From contig CATOJY010000040.1 of NCBI GenBank assembly GCA_951800685.1, positions 1-32,678 of the forward strand: a DNA stretch of 32,678 bases, read 5' to 3'. The translations under genes were made by a program, and so were the position numbers. Positions 17,587 to 25,763 of this stretch are shown here, one piece after another. Source of the stretch: an uncultured Lachnospiraceae bacterium (GTDB taxonomy: Bacteria > Bacillota > Clostridia > Lachnospirales > Lachnospiraceae). Positions within the stretch are counted from its first letter, which is position 1, and the number at the start of each line of letters is the position of its first letter. The notes under the pieces are model-generated. The model saw nothing but the letters and a program-made list of their open reading frames with translations, was not told the origin of the DNA and made no database searches.

Positions 17587-18949
17587 GAATACAGTTTGGA
17601 TGACTTACGCTGAATATCTTCCGGTTGAATTAAGACAGTCGGAGGAAGAGGGAAGGGAAATCGGCAAATACCGGGAGCGGGTGGAACGGATTGCGCAAAT
17701 GGCAGGAACAAAAGAGTCTTTTGACTTAAGAGAGAAACTTGCCTGGAATATACTGGAGGAGATTGAACGAGAACCAGTGAAGGCGGGCTATCCCTATCAG
17801 GAGCCAGATGAGCTGGAGGAGATCCGGCAGCTTCTGGATGAAAACAGAGGTAAGAAGTATATGGTAAATCAGGAGACGATAAAGGATAAGGTATTGGGCG
17901 CATGGATGGGGCGTTGTATCGGATGCCTTCTCGGACAACCGGTAGAGGGATGGAAGAGGGAAAGAATCGTAGGGTTTTTGAAAGATACGGACAATTATCC
18001 GGTGAAGCGGTTTATGTCTTCCGCGGTAGGGCAGGACATCGTGACGCGCTACCAGGTAAGTGATAACGGAGAAAATGCTTTCTGCGATACCGTGACCCAT
18101 TGGATCAATAACATTACGGATTTACCGGAAGACGACGACACGAATTATACGGTAATCGGTCTGAAAGTCCTGGAGAATCATGGAAGAGGATTCAACAGTG
18201 AGCAGATGGCACAGATGTGGATTACAAGCCTTCCAATGGGACATGTCTCCACATCAGAAAGGGTAGCTTACAGAAATATTGGGAACCTGATCGATGCGCC
18301 TAAGTGTGGATGGTGGAAAAACCCTTACAGGGAATGGATTGGCGCCCAGATCAGAGCGGATATATTCGGGTATGTGTGTCCGGGAGATCCAAAGGAAGCG
18401 GCTGGGATGGCCTGGCGGGATGGGCGGATCTCCCATGTGAAGAATGGCATTTATGGGGAAATGTATATTGCGGCGATGCTGGCAGCAGCATATGAGGAGC
18501 ATGATCTGACTGAGCTTATAGAGACGGCGCTGGGCCAGATTCCCTGTACTTCCAGGTTATATGAAGAGATCAGGCGGATTGTCGGGGATCATAAGTCTGG
18601 TGTCAGTCTAGACAAGGCGTTAAATGTACTGCACGGGAAATTCCGGGAGGAAGACAGTCATGACTGGTGCCATACGATTACCAACGCGGCTGCAGTGACG
18701 ATCGCCCTTCTCTATGGGGAGGGAGATTTTACGAAAGCATTGGGAATTGCGATGGAGTGCGGCTATGATACGGATTGTAACGGTGCGACGGTAGGTTCCG
18801 TCATGGGGCTGCTTGTCGGCGCGCAGGGGATTCCCCAAAGCTGGAAGAGCGGCTTGACAGGGATCTTAAGAACGGGGGTCTCAGGGTTTCATCAGGTGAG
18901 CATAGAAGAACTGGCAGAAAGAACTTGCCGGTTGATCATACAGGAATAA
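17579..18949 (+). CDS. ADP-ribosylglycohydrolase-superfamily enzyme
   Basis: A 456-residue protein whose residues 100-456 form an ADP-ribosylglycohydrolase (ARH/DraG) fold. Visible signatures are KVLGAWMGRCIGCLLGQPVEG at 104-124, the metal-binding DDDT at 185-188, GHVSTSERVAYRNIG around 221-235, and GYDTDCNGATVGSVMG at 395-410, with Asp397 and Asp399 in the second metal site. About 100 extra residues precede the catalytic domain and look like a helical, charged extension. The family removes ADP-ribose from proteins or small molecules using two Mg ions, but many members in sugar operons have unknown substrates. It overlaps the preceding gene by eight bases and is followed 13 bases later by the epimerase gene, so a role in breaking an N- or O-glycosidic bond of the imported compound is inferred. 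Confidence 0.85.
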   Translation: MIENTVWMTYAEYLPVELRQSEEEGREIGKYRERVERIAQMAGTKESFDLREKLAWNILEEIEREPVKAGYPYQEPDELEEIRQLLDENRGKKYMVNQETIKDKVLGAWMGRCIGCLLGQPVEGWKRERIVGFLKDTDNYPVKRFMSSAVGQDIVTRYQVSDNGENAFCDTVTHWINNITDLPEDDDTNYTVIGLKVLENHGRGFNSEQMAQMWITSLPMGHVSTSERVAYRNIGNLIDAPKCGWWKNPYREWIGAQIRADIFGYVCPGDPKEAAGMAWRDGRISHVKNGIYGEMYIAAMLAAAYEEHDLTELIETALGQIPCTSRLYEEIRRIVGDHKSGVSLDKALNVLHGKFREEDSHDWCHTITNAAAVTIALLYGEGDFTKALGIAMECGYDTDCNGATVGSVMGLLVGAQGIPQSWKSGLTGILRTGVSGFHQVSIEELAERTCRLIIQE

Positions 18950-18962
18950 GGAGAGGAAACAG

Positions 18963-19835
18963 ATGCAGCATGGAATCTATTATGCATATTGGGAGAAAGA
19001 ATGGCGCGCAGATTATCGGTATTATATAGAGAAGACGGCGAGGCTGGGGTTCGATCTTCTGGAGATTGCGGCAGGGCCCCTGCCGGAATATACAGGGCAG
19101 CAGATTGCGGAATTGAGAAGATGCGCCAGGGATAACCAGATAGGTCTGACGGCTGGGTATGGGCCGAAACCGGAACATAATATAGCCTCCCCGGACGCTG
19201 CCGTCAGAAAGAACGCGGCGGATTTCTACAGAAGGCTCTTCGATGTGATGGGGCAGTTAGAGATTAAGCTGATCGGAGGCGGCATCTATTCTTACTGGCC
19301 GGTGGATTATACAAGGCCAGTGGATAAAGAGGAAGATTGGAAGAGAAGCGTCGAAGGCATACAGCAGCTGGCGGATCTTGCGGCGGATTATTCGATCTGC
19401 CTGTGTCTGGAGGTATTGAACCGTTTCGAGGGGTATTTGCTAAATACAGCGAAGGAGGGTGCGGCCTTTGTCCGGGAGACGGGCAGGGAGAATGTAAAGG
19501 TGATGTTAGACACCTTCCATATGAATATTGAGGAGACAAAGATCGGAGATGCGATCCGTACAGCAGGTCCCCTGCTCGGTCATTTCCATACAGGAGAATG
19601 CAACCGCATGGTACCGGGCCAGGGAAGAATGCCGTGGAGAGAAATTCATGACGCGCTGCGGGATATCCGGTATGACCAGGCCATTGTGATGGAACCTTTT
19701 GTACAGCGGGGCGGGACCGTGGGAGCGGATATTAAAGTATGGAGAGACATACTGCCGGAATGGGATGAAAAGCGTCTGGATGATGACGCTGCAGAAGGAT
19801 TAAGGTTCCAGAAGAAGATACTGGAATGGAAGTAA
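18963..19835 (+). CDS. D-psicose/D-tagatose 3-epimerase (ketose 3-epimerase)
   Basis: A 290-residue TIM-barrel enzyme that moves the configuration at C3 of free ketoses, such as D-fructose to D-psicose. The whole length resembles clostridial D-psicose 3-epimerase, starting with HGIYYAYW. The four metal ligands known from that enzyme fall at identical positions: Glu150, Asp183, His209 and Glu244, and Glu156 and Arg215 used in substrate binding are also in place. The signature VMLDTFHMNIEE spans 180-191. GGAG lies before the ATG. As the last gene of the locus 2 operon it probably feeds a released rare ketose into central metabolism. Substrate preference within the family cannot be decided from sequence. 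Only 15 bases separate its stop from the end of the convergent MATE gene. Confidence 0.92.
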   Translation: MQHGIYYAYWEKEWRADYRYYIEKTARLGFDLLEIAAGPLPEYTGQQIAELRRCARDNQIGLTAGYGPKPEHNIASPDAAVRKNAADFYRRLFDVMGQLEIKLIGGGIYSYWPVDYTRPVDKEEDWKRSVEGIQQLADLAADYSICLCLEVLNRFEGYLLNTAKEGAAFVRETGRENVKVMLDTFHMNIEETKIGDAIRTAGPLLGHFHTGECNRMVPGQGRMPWREIHDALRDIRYDQAIVMEPFVQRGGTVGADIKVWRDILPEWDEKRLDDDAAEGLRFQKKILEWK

Positions 19836-19850
19836 GGGTTAAGGTTTGTT

Positions 19851-21188
19851 TTAGTGGGCATTCCAGTATCCTTTCCGGTAGAAACAGATAGAGAGCGTGG
19901 TTCCTAAGCACCATCCGATGGGCCAGGAAAGCCAGATGCCGGTTTCCGAGTGCGTGAGGGCAGAAAGGACGAAGGCCAGCACTACCCGCAGGATCAGGTC
20001 GGTGAAGGTGGCGGCCATAAATTGTTTCATAGCGCCGGCACCCCGCAGAACGCCGTCTGCGATCAGTTTTGCAGATATAATAAAGTAAAAGGGCGACAGG
20101 ATCCATAAGAACTGCTGCCCTGTCTGCAGAGCTTTGCCAGAAGACTGGTCCATAAAGAGCAGGAGCAGATACCTTCCAAGGAACAGATAGAGCAGGCAGA
20201 AGGGCACACAGAGAGTCCATACCAGTTTCAGGCCGGCGCGGAAACCTTCTTTGACCCGCGGATAGGTCTTTGCACCGATGTTCTGGGCGGAGAAGTTGGA
20301 CATGCCGTTGCCGATCGTCGTGAACGAAGTGATAACCAGGTTGTTAAGCTTGACGGCGGCGGAATACCCTGCGGCTACGCTGACGCCAAAGCTGTTGATG
20401 CATCCCTGGACCAGCATATTGCCCACAGAAATAAAGGATTGCTGCAGGATGCTGGGGATAGCGACGGCCAGTATTCTGCGAAACAGATCCCAGGAAAAGA
20501 CGGAGGGCTTTCCCTGCACAGAAGATACTTCTATTTTCGACAGTCTCTTTAGGATCAGCAGGACGGAGAGAAGGCAGCTGACACCCTGACAGAGGAAGGT
20601 TGCCCATGCTACCCCTGCGACGCCCATCTGTAAAGTAACCACGAACACAATATCTATGACAATATTTGCGGTGGAGGAGAAGGCTAGGAACAAGAACGGC
20701 GTCTTCGAATCTCCCAATGCGGAAAAGATACCGGTGGCAATATTATAGAAGAAGAGAAAGGGCAGTCCCAGTATGTAGATATCCAGATAGAGAGCGGAAT
20801 CCGCCATGATCTCCTCCTGTGTCTTCATGAGCCGCAGCAGGACATCGCAGGAGAGAAAGCCTGCCGCCATCAATAGGATGCAGAGCAGGGCGCTGGCAAT
20901 TAAGGTAGTGTAGACGGAAGTCTTCATCCGCATATAGTCTTTGGCGCCAAACAGCTGGGAGACGATAACGGAACACCCCATATTGCAGCCGAAGGCGAAA
21001 GCGATGAAGATGAGTGTGACATTATAGCTGTTGCCGACGGCAGCCAGTGCATTCTCTCCGATAAATTTACCGGCTACAAGGGAGTCAGCGATATTGTATA
21101 ATTGTTGGAAGAGGATACTTCCAAACATAGGAAGGCAGAACGCCCAGAGAACTTTCTGCGGATCGCCTTTGGTCAGGTCTTTGTTCAT
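19851..21188 (-). CDS. MATE-family multidrug/metabolite exporter
   Basis: A 445-residue transporter with about 12 predicted membrane segments. The N-terminus, LTKGDPQKVLWAFCLPMFGSILFQQLYNIADSLVAGKFIG, is the classic MATE opening, and the second half repeats the pattern near residue 235 onward. Such proteins export drugs or metabolites in exchange for Na+ or H+. GGAAAGGAAAG lies about 9-19 bases upstream of the ATG on the minus strand. A promoter on the same strand lies at 21299-21327. It is divergent from the LysR regulator gene and may be its target. The substrate is unknown. Confidence 0.93.
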   Translation of the reverse strand: MNKDLTKGDPQKVLWAFCLPMFGSILFQQLYNIADSLVAGKFIGENALAAVGNSYNVTLIFIAFAFGCNMGCSVIVSQLFGAKDYMRMKTSVYTTLIASALLCILLMAAGFLSCDVLLRLMKTQEEIMADSALYLDIYILGLPFLFFYNIATGIFSALGDSKTPFLFLAFSSTANIVIDIVFVVTLQMGVAGVAWATFLCQGVSCLLSVLLILKRLSKIEVSSVQGKPSVFSWDLFRRILAVAIPSILQQSFISVGNMLVQGCINSFGVSVAAGYSAAVKLNNLVITSFTTIGNGMSNFSAQNIGAKTYPRVKEGFRAGLKLVWTLCVPFCLLYLFLGRYLLLLFMDQSSGKALQTGQQFLWILSPFYFIISAKLIADGVLRGAGAMKQFMAATFTDLILRVVLAFVLSALTHSETGIWLSWPIGWCLGTTLSICFYRKGYWNAH

Positions 21189-21298
21189 AATCAGATTCTT
21201 TCCTTTCCTTCGTAAGAGTCAGCTTTCCCGTCAATGGCGTCGGCTTTTAGCCGGCTGTTTTCTTTTTTTGGTTCACCTATACATTGATACGATACCGT

Positions 21299-21327
21299 AT
21301 TATAATACAACTTGATAAATATGAAAA
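21299..21327 (-). promoter_or_regulatory. Candidate promoter of the MATE gene
   Basis: On the minus strand TTTTCA (21327-21322) and TATAAT (21304-21299) are 17 bases apart. The transcript would have a leader of about 100 bases. The -35 box overlaps the first copy of the repeat ATATGAAAAATA, so a protein bound there would affect this promoter. Confidence 0.5.
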
Positions 21328-21340
21328 ATACATAGATTAT
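21312..21340 (+). promoter_or_regulatory. Candidate promoter of the LysR gene
   Basis: TTGATA (21312-21317) and GATTAT (21335-21340) are 17 bases apart on the plus strand, overlapping the divergent MATE promoter. The -35 box has one mismatch, the -10 box two. It would start a transcript about 75 bases before ATG 21425. Confidence 0.4.
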
Positions 21341-21361
21341 ATATTATTCATATGAAAAATA
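21319..21361. repeat. Direct repeat ATATGAAAAATA in the MATE-LysR promoter region
   Basis: Two identical 12-base copies lie at 21319-21330 and 21350-21361, starting 31 bases apart, which is about three helix turns and so the same face of the DNA. The second copy is part of the palindrome TTCATATGAA (21347-21356). The first overlaps both candidate promoters. The arrangement suits an autoregulating LysR protein, but no T-N11-A site was proven. Confidence 0.5.
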
Positions 21362-21424
21362 TATGGAATGAACTGTGAGAAACCATTTGATGGATCTATT
21401 CGGGGAAAGGATAGGCAGAAATGT

Positions 21425-22420
21425 ATGGATATCAATTTTGAATATTATAAGATCTTTTATTATGTGGCAAAGTATAAAAATCTTACACGGGCTGCCGCAG
21501 CGCTGGGCAGTAACCAGCCCAATGTGACAAGGGTCATGAAACTCTTGGAGGAGGGACTGCACTGCAAGCTCCTGGTACGGGAGGCTAGAGGTGTTATGTT
21601 AACCAAAGAGGGAGAGAGATTGTATGCCCATGTGGAGATCGCATTCCATCAGTTGTTAAAGGCACAGGAAGAGATCGGTACACAGCAGCTTAATGGTACA
21701 GGCACTGTAGAGATCGGTGCGACGGAAACAGCATTGCATCTATTTTTGCTGGAGGAACTGCGGGCGTTTAAGAAGGTATATCCAAAGGTTAGGATCAAGA
21801 TCCATAATCACACGACACCGGATATTCTGCGGCGGCTTGCCTATGGGAAATTGGATCTGGCGGTGATTACGACGCCTTTTGAAACGACGGGACAGCTAGT
21901 GAGCAGGAAATTGACTGAATTTCAGGAGATACTGGTGGGTGGAGAGTTATACCGGGAGCTGGGACATCCATGTGCAGAAGGATCACAGGATAGCAAAGCA
22001 GGTTACAGGCTATGGAACCTGCAGGAGTTAAAAGGATTCCCATGGGTGGGGATTGGGGCAGGAACGGCTACTTGCGAACTGTACCGGGAATTTTTCTTCC
22101 GGCAGAAAGTTACTATAGAACCTGATACGGAGGTGGCGACCTCAGATCTGCTGATTCCGCTGATCCGGGCTGGCATGGGAATTGGATTTGTGCCGGAGAG
22201 AATGGTGCAGCCATGGCTGGAAACGGGAGAGTTAACGAGGATTGCGCTTACTTGTGAACCGCCAAAGCGGGAGATCCGGCTGGTCTATGACAGTGGTAAA
22301 GGGAGGAATGCAGTGTCGGAAGAGCTGCAGAGGTATCTGCAAAACGATAGAATAAGAGGAATGCCAATGAAGAGAAATATTGTGCAGGGACTTGACAACA
22401 AAACACAGTCTGTTTTATAG
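21425..22420 (+). CDS. LysR-family transcriptional regulator
   Basis: A regulator of 331 residues. The N-terminal winged helix-turn-helix (about 1-65) reads FEYYKIFYYVAKYKNLTRAA, then SNQPNVTRVMKLLEEGL as recognition helix. The effector-binding domain begins near residue 90 with GTGTVEIGATETALHLFLLEEL. ATG 21425 is chosen because a GGGGAAAGGATAGG purine run precedes it and the family N-terminus fits; an ATG at 21368 would add 19 unlikely residues. It diverges from the MATE gene, the usual LysR-target arrangement. The final codons contain the valS promoter. The effector is unknown. Confidence 0.93.
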   Translation: MDINFEYYKIFYYVAKYKNLTRAAAALGSNQPNVTRVMKLLEEGLHCKLLVREARGVMLTKEGERLYAHVEIAFHQLLKAQEEIGTQQLNGTGTVEIGATETALHLFLLEELRAFKKVYPKVRIKIHNHTTPDILRRLAYGKLDLAVITTPFETTGQLVSRKLTEFQEILVGGELYRELGHPCAEGSQDSKAGYRLWNLQELKGFPWVGIGAGTATCELYREFFFRQKVTIEPDTEVATSDLLIPLIRAGMGIGFVPERMVQPWLETGELTRIALTCEPPKREIRLVYDSGKGRNAVSEELQRYLQNDRIRGMPMKRNIVQGLDNKTQSVL

Positions 22421-22421
22421 T
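22392..22421 (+). promoter_or_regulatory. Sigma-A promoter for the valS T-box transcript
   Basis: A perfect TTGACA at 22392-22397 and TATAGT at 22416-22421 are 18 bases apart. The promoter lies inside the end of the LysR coding region, whose stop codon falls in the -10 box. Transcription would start near 22428, just before the T-box leader. Confidence 0.65.
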
Positions 22422-22444
22422 AATTTTTAAATAGCGAATACCTA

Positions 22445-22793
22445 CAGGTTATGATAAAGAAGAGTACACTTATAACCGCCGCCAGAGAGAGCAGCCGCAG
22501 GCTGGAAGGCTGTTTCGGAGAGGAATTGTGGAAGGTAGCTTTGGAACCGGAATGTTGAACGGAAGAGACGTTGTAGTTTTGCTGCAGGCTGCTCAGTAGA
22601 TGTTCCCGCCCGATCCCCGTTAGCGGATCAGATTTAAAAGGATAGCCGACTACAGGCGGTGGATAATGGATCGAAGATCGACCGTATACACAGGTGGCTG
22701 GATCGGAGGCCTGAGAATCGGTGAGTGACAAATTAAGGTGGTACCGCGCATGATGCGCCCTTTGCTGTGACAGGATCAGCAGAGGGCTTTTTT
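22445..22793 (+). promoter_or_regulatory. T-box riboswitch leader controlling valS
   Basis: The leader carries the T-box core AAGGTGGTACCGCG at 22735-22748, which binds the free CCA end of uncharged tRNA. Upstream are the expected stem I elements, AAGAGTAC near 22461 and AGAGAGC near 22486, and a stem III-like CCCCGTTAGCGG near 22615. The terminator follows the core. Uncharged tRNA-Val should stabilise the antiterminator and allow valS to be read. Several Val codons (GTT, GTA) occur in the specifier region, about 22552-22578, but I could not fix which one pairs with the anticodon. Confidence 0.9.
22757..22793 (+). terminator. T-box terminator hairpin before valS
   Basis: Arms GCCCTTTGCTG (22757-22767) and CAGCAGAGGGC (22777-22787) pair over 11 bp with one G-U pair, followed by six Ts. 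It is the default 'off' structure of the valS leader. The next 85 bases up to the valS start show nothing beyond the ribosome site. Confidence 0.9.
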
Positions 22794-22878
22794 GTTTTGG
22801 AAATGCGTTGGCGCGGCTTTGCCGCCGGATGGACAAAGTAACTTATCATTAATAGTAATTCGTACAGGAGGATATAAC

Positions 22879-25632
22879 ATGAGCAAGGAACTGGCAAAGA
22901 CCTACGACCCGAAGGGGCTTGAGGACAGACTGTATCAGAAGTGGATAGACAAGAACTATTTCCACGCTGAGGTGGACAAGACGAAGAAACCTTTTACCAT
23001 CGTTATCCCGCCGCCGAATATCACGGGACAGCTGCATATGGGACATGCGCTGAACAATACCATGCAGGATATCATGATCCGCTATAAGAGGATGCAGGGG
23101 TATAATGCGCTCTGGCAGCCAGGCACCGACCATGCCTCCATCGCCACCGAGGTGCGCATCATCGAGAAACTGAAGGAAGAGGGCACCAGCAAGGAAGAAC
23201 TGGGCCGAGAGGAATTCCTGAAACGCGCCTGGGAGTGGAAGAAGGAGTACGGCGGGCGTATCATCAACCAGTTGAAAAAGATGGGGTCGTCCTGCGACTG
23301 GGAAAGAGAGCGTTTTACCATGGACGAGGGCTGCAACAGGGCGGTCACCGAAGTGTTCTGCAAGATGCACGAGAAAGGCTGGATCTACAAGGGCAGCAGA
23401 ATCATCAACTGGTGTCCGGTATGTAATACGTCCATTTCTGATGCGGAAGTGGAGTACGAGGAGCAGGCAGGCCATTTCTGGCACATCAAATATCCGCTGG
23501 TGGACGAGAACGGCGCACCCAGCAGGACGGAGTTCTTAGAGTTTGCAACCACCCGTCCGGAGACGATGTTAGGGGATACGGCTGTGGCGGTGAATCCGAA
23601 GGATGAGAGATATACTTATCTGAAAGGAAGAATGGTCTGGCTGCCCATTGTCAACAAAGCGATTCCGGTGGTGGAAGATGAGTATGTGGATATGGAGTTT
23701 GGTACGGGTGTGGTAAAGATTACACCGGCTCATGATCCTAATGACTTCGAAGTTGGGAAACGCCATAACCTGCCGGAAGTTAATATCATGAACGACGACG
23801 CTACGATCAATGCAAATGGCGGCAAGTATGAAGGCTTAGACCGCTATGAGGCGAGAAAACAGATCGTGAGGGAGCTGGAAGCGGAAGGACTGCTTGTGAA
23901 GATTGAGGACTATGCGCACAATGTAGGTACCCATGACCGCTGCAAGACGACCATCGAGCCGATGATCAAGAAACAGTGGTTCGTGAAGATGGACGAAGTG
24001 ATCCGCCCTGCAGTGGAGGCAGTAAAGAGCGGTGATGTTAAGCTGATCCCTGAACGCATGGATAAGACTTACTTTAACTGGACAGACAATATCCGCGACT
24101 GGTGCATCAGTCGCCAGCTGTGGTGGGGACACCGGATCCCAGCCTACTACTGTGACGAGTGCGGTGAGATGGTGGTTGCCAGACAGATACCCGAAAAATG
24201 CCCAGGGTGCGGGTGTGCCCATTTTACACAGGATCCGGACACGCTGGATACGTGGTTTTCTTCCGCGCTGTGGCCTTTCTCTACGCTGGGCTGGCCGGAA
24301 ATGACGGAGGATCTGAAATATTTCTATCCGACGGATGTGCTGGTGACGGCTTATGACATCCTTTTCTTCTGGGTGATCCGGATGGTCTTCTCCGGGTATG
24401 AGCAGATGGGAGAGAGACCTTTTCACACAGTGCTGTTCCATGGGCTGGTGCGGGATTCCCAGGGGCGCAAGATGAGCAAGTCGCTGGGTAACGGCATTGA
24501 TCCGCTGGAAATCATCGACAAGTACGGCGCAGACGCGCTGCGGCTGACGCTGATTACGGGCAATGCACCTGGGAATGATATGCGTTTCTACTATGAGAGA
24601 GTGGAAGCCAGCCGGAACTTCGCCAACAAGGTGTGGAACGCTTCCCGCTTCATTATGATGAACATGGAGCAGGCACAGGAGAGGACGGGCAGCCGTGGTT
24701 GGGAAGTTTCCTATGACCAGATCAGAGGGAGCCTGGAGCCGTCTGATAAGTGGATTCTGTCTAAACTGAATGCGCTGGTAAAAGAGGTGACGGATAATAT
24801 CGATCATTTCGAGCTGGGGATTGCGGTGCAGAAGGTATACGATTTCATCTGGGATGAGTTCTGTGACTGGTACATTGAGATGGTGAAACCGCGCCTGTAC
24901 CAGCGTGAGGCGGAAGGAGAGAATGCCGGGGCTGTGACTGGTGCCGGATCGGCAGACGGCGGGAAGCAGGCGGCTCAGAGTAAGAATGCGGCGCTGTGGA
25001 CGTTAAAGCATGTGCTGATCGATGCGCTGAAACTGCTGCATCCGTATATGCCTTTTATCACCGAGGAGATCTTCTGCACGATCCAGAGCGAAGAAGAGTC
25101 CATTATGATTTCCAGCTGGCCTGCATATACTAAAGAGAAAGATTATCAGACTGAGGAGAAGGCCATAGAGCTGATCAAGGAGGCGGTGCGTGGCATCCGC
25201 AATATCCGCACGCAGATGAATGTGGCACCCAGCAGAAAGGCAGCAGTATTCGTAGTCAGTGAGACAGAAGCGGTACGGAGAGTTTTCGAAGAGGGCAGGC
25301 TGTTCTTTGCTTCCCTGGCGGGCGCATCCGAGGTGACGGTGCAGGCGGACAAAAGCGGCATTGCAGAAGACGCGGTATCGGTGGTGATCCCCAATGCGGC
25401 GGTGTATATTCCCTTTGCGGAGCTTGTAGACATCAGGCAGGAGATCGAGCGGCTTGAGAAGGAGGAAAAGAGGCTGCAGGGCGAGCTTGCACGGGTCAAC
25501 GGCATGCTGAACAATGAGAAGTTTATGGCGAAAGCGCCGGAGGCGAAGGTTGCGGAAGAGCGTGGTAAACTGGAAAAATATACGCAGATGCTCTCGCAGG
25601 TGCAGGAGAGACTAGGACAGCTTAAGAAATAG
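22879..25632 (+). CDS. valS: Valyl-tRNA synthetase
   Basis: A class I aminoacyl-tRNA synthetase of 917 residues that charges tRNA-Val. It has the HIGH-type motif PPPNITGQLHMGHAL with HMGH at 53-56, the editing domain (about 190-330, with TTRPETMLGDTAVAVNP), a Cys4 zinc knuckle CDECGEMV...CPGCGC near 424-443, and KMSKS at 531-535. The C-terminal coiled coil typical of ValRS runs from about 850 to the end. A Gly/Ala-rich insert near residues 678-705 is unusual. ATG 22879 is preceded by AGGAGG at 22866-22871; upstream in-frame starts would lie in the T-box terminator. Expression is controlled by the leader described at 22445-22793. Confidence 0.98.
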   Translation: MSKELAKTYDPKGLEDRLYQKWIDKNYFHAEVDKTKKPFTIVIPPPNITGQLHMGHALNNTMQDIMIRYKRMQGYNALWQPGTDHASIATEVRIIEKLKEEGTSKEELGREEFLKRAWEWKKEYGGRIINQLKKMGSSCDWERERFTMDEGCNRAVTEVFCKMHEKGWIYKGSRIINWCPVCNTSISDAEVEYEEQAGHFWHIKYPLVDENGAPSRTEFLEFATTRPETMLGDTAVAVNPKDERYTYLKGRMVWLPIVNKAIPVVEDEYVDMEFGTGVVKITPAHDPNDFEVGKRHNLPEVNIMNDDATINANGGKYEGLDRYEARKQIVRELEAEGLLVKIEDYAHNVGTHDRCKTTIEPMIKKQWFVKMDEVIRPAVEAVKSGDVKLIPERMDKTYFNWTDNIRDWCISRQLWWGHRIPAYYCDECGEMVVARQIPEKCPGCGCAHFTQDPDTLDTWFSSALWPFSTLGWPEMTEDLKYFYPTDVLVTAYDILFFWVIRMVFSGYEQMGERPFHTVLFHGLVRDSQGRKMSKSLGNGIDPLEIIDKYGADALRLTLITGNAPGNDMRFYYERVEASRNFANKVWNASRFIMMNMEQAQERTGSRGWEVSYDQIRGSLEPSDKWILSKLNALVKEVTDNIDHFELGIAVQKVYDFIWDEFCDWYIEMVKPRLYQREAEGENAGAVTGAGSADGGKQAAQSKNAALWTLKHVLIDALKLLHPYMPFITEEIFCTIQSEEESIMISSWPAYTKEKDYQTEEKAIELIKEAVRGIRNIRTQMNVAPSRKAAVFVVSETEAVRRVFEEGRLFFASLAGASEVTVQADKSGIAEDAVSVVIPNAAVYIPFAELVDIRQEIERLEKEEKRLQGELARVNGMLNNEKFMAKAPEAKVAEERGKLEKYTQMLSQVQERLGQLKK

Positions 25633-25688
25633 GACTGGTAATGTAAGGGGATTTAGTGTAAAGTGTAAAAAGAGGCAGAGGACAGTTT

Positions 25689-25713
25689 CGCGATGTCGTA
25701 AGACGGCATCGCG
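25689..25713 (+). other. Intergenic GC-rich hairpin, 10-bp stem with TAAGA loop
   Basis: CGCGATGTCG (25689-25698) pairs with CGGCATCGCG (25704-25713), one G-U pair, loop TAAGA. It lies between valS and the DUF342 gene and lacks a T-run, so transcription may continue across it. The closing CG and TAAG loop recall the hairpin at 8443-8465. Confidence 0.7.
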
Positions 25714-25763
25714 GAGAGACCATGTCAAAGGAATAATAGCTGTAGAAGGTGAGGAGGAGTCTT

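Noticed and set aside
23836..24807. 323-codon minus-strand open frame opposite valS
   Set aside because: valS is unmistakable on the plus strand; the antisense frame reflects codon bias of the conserved enzyme.
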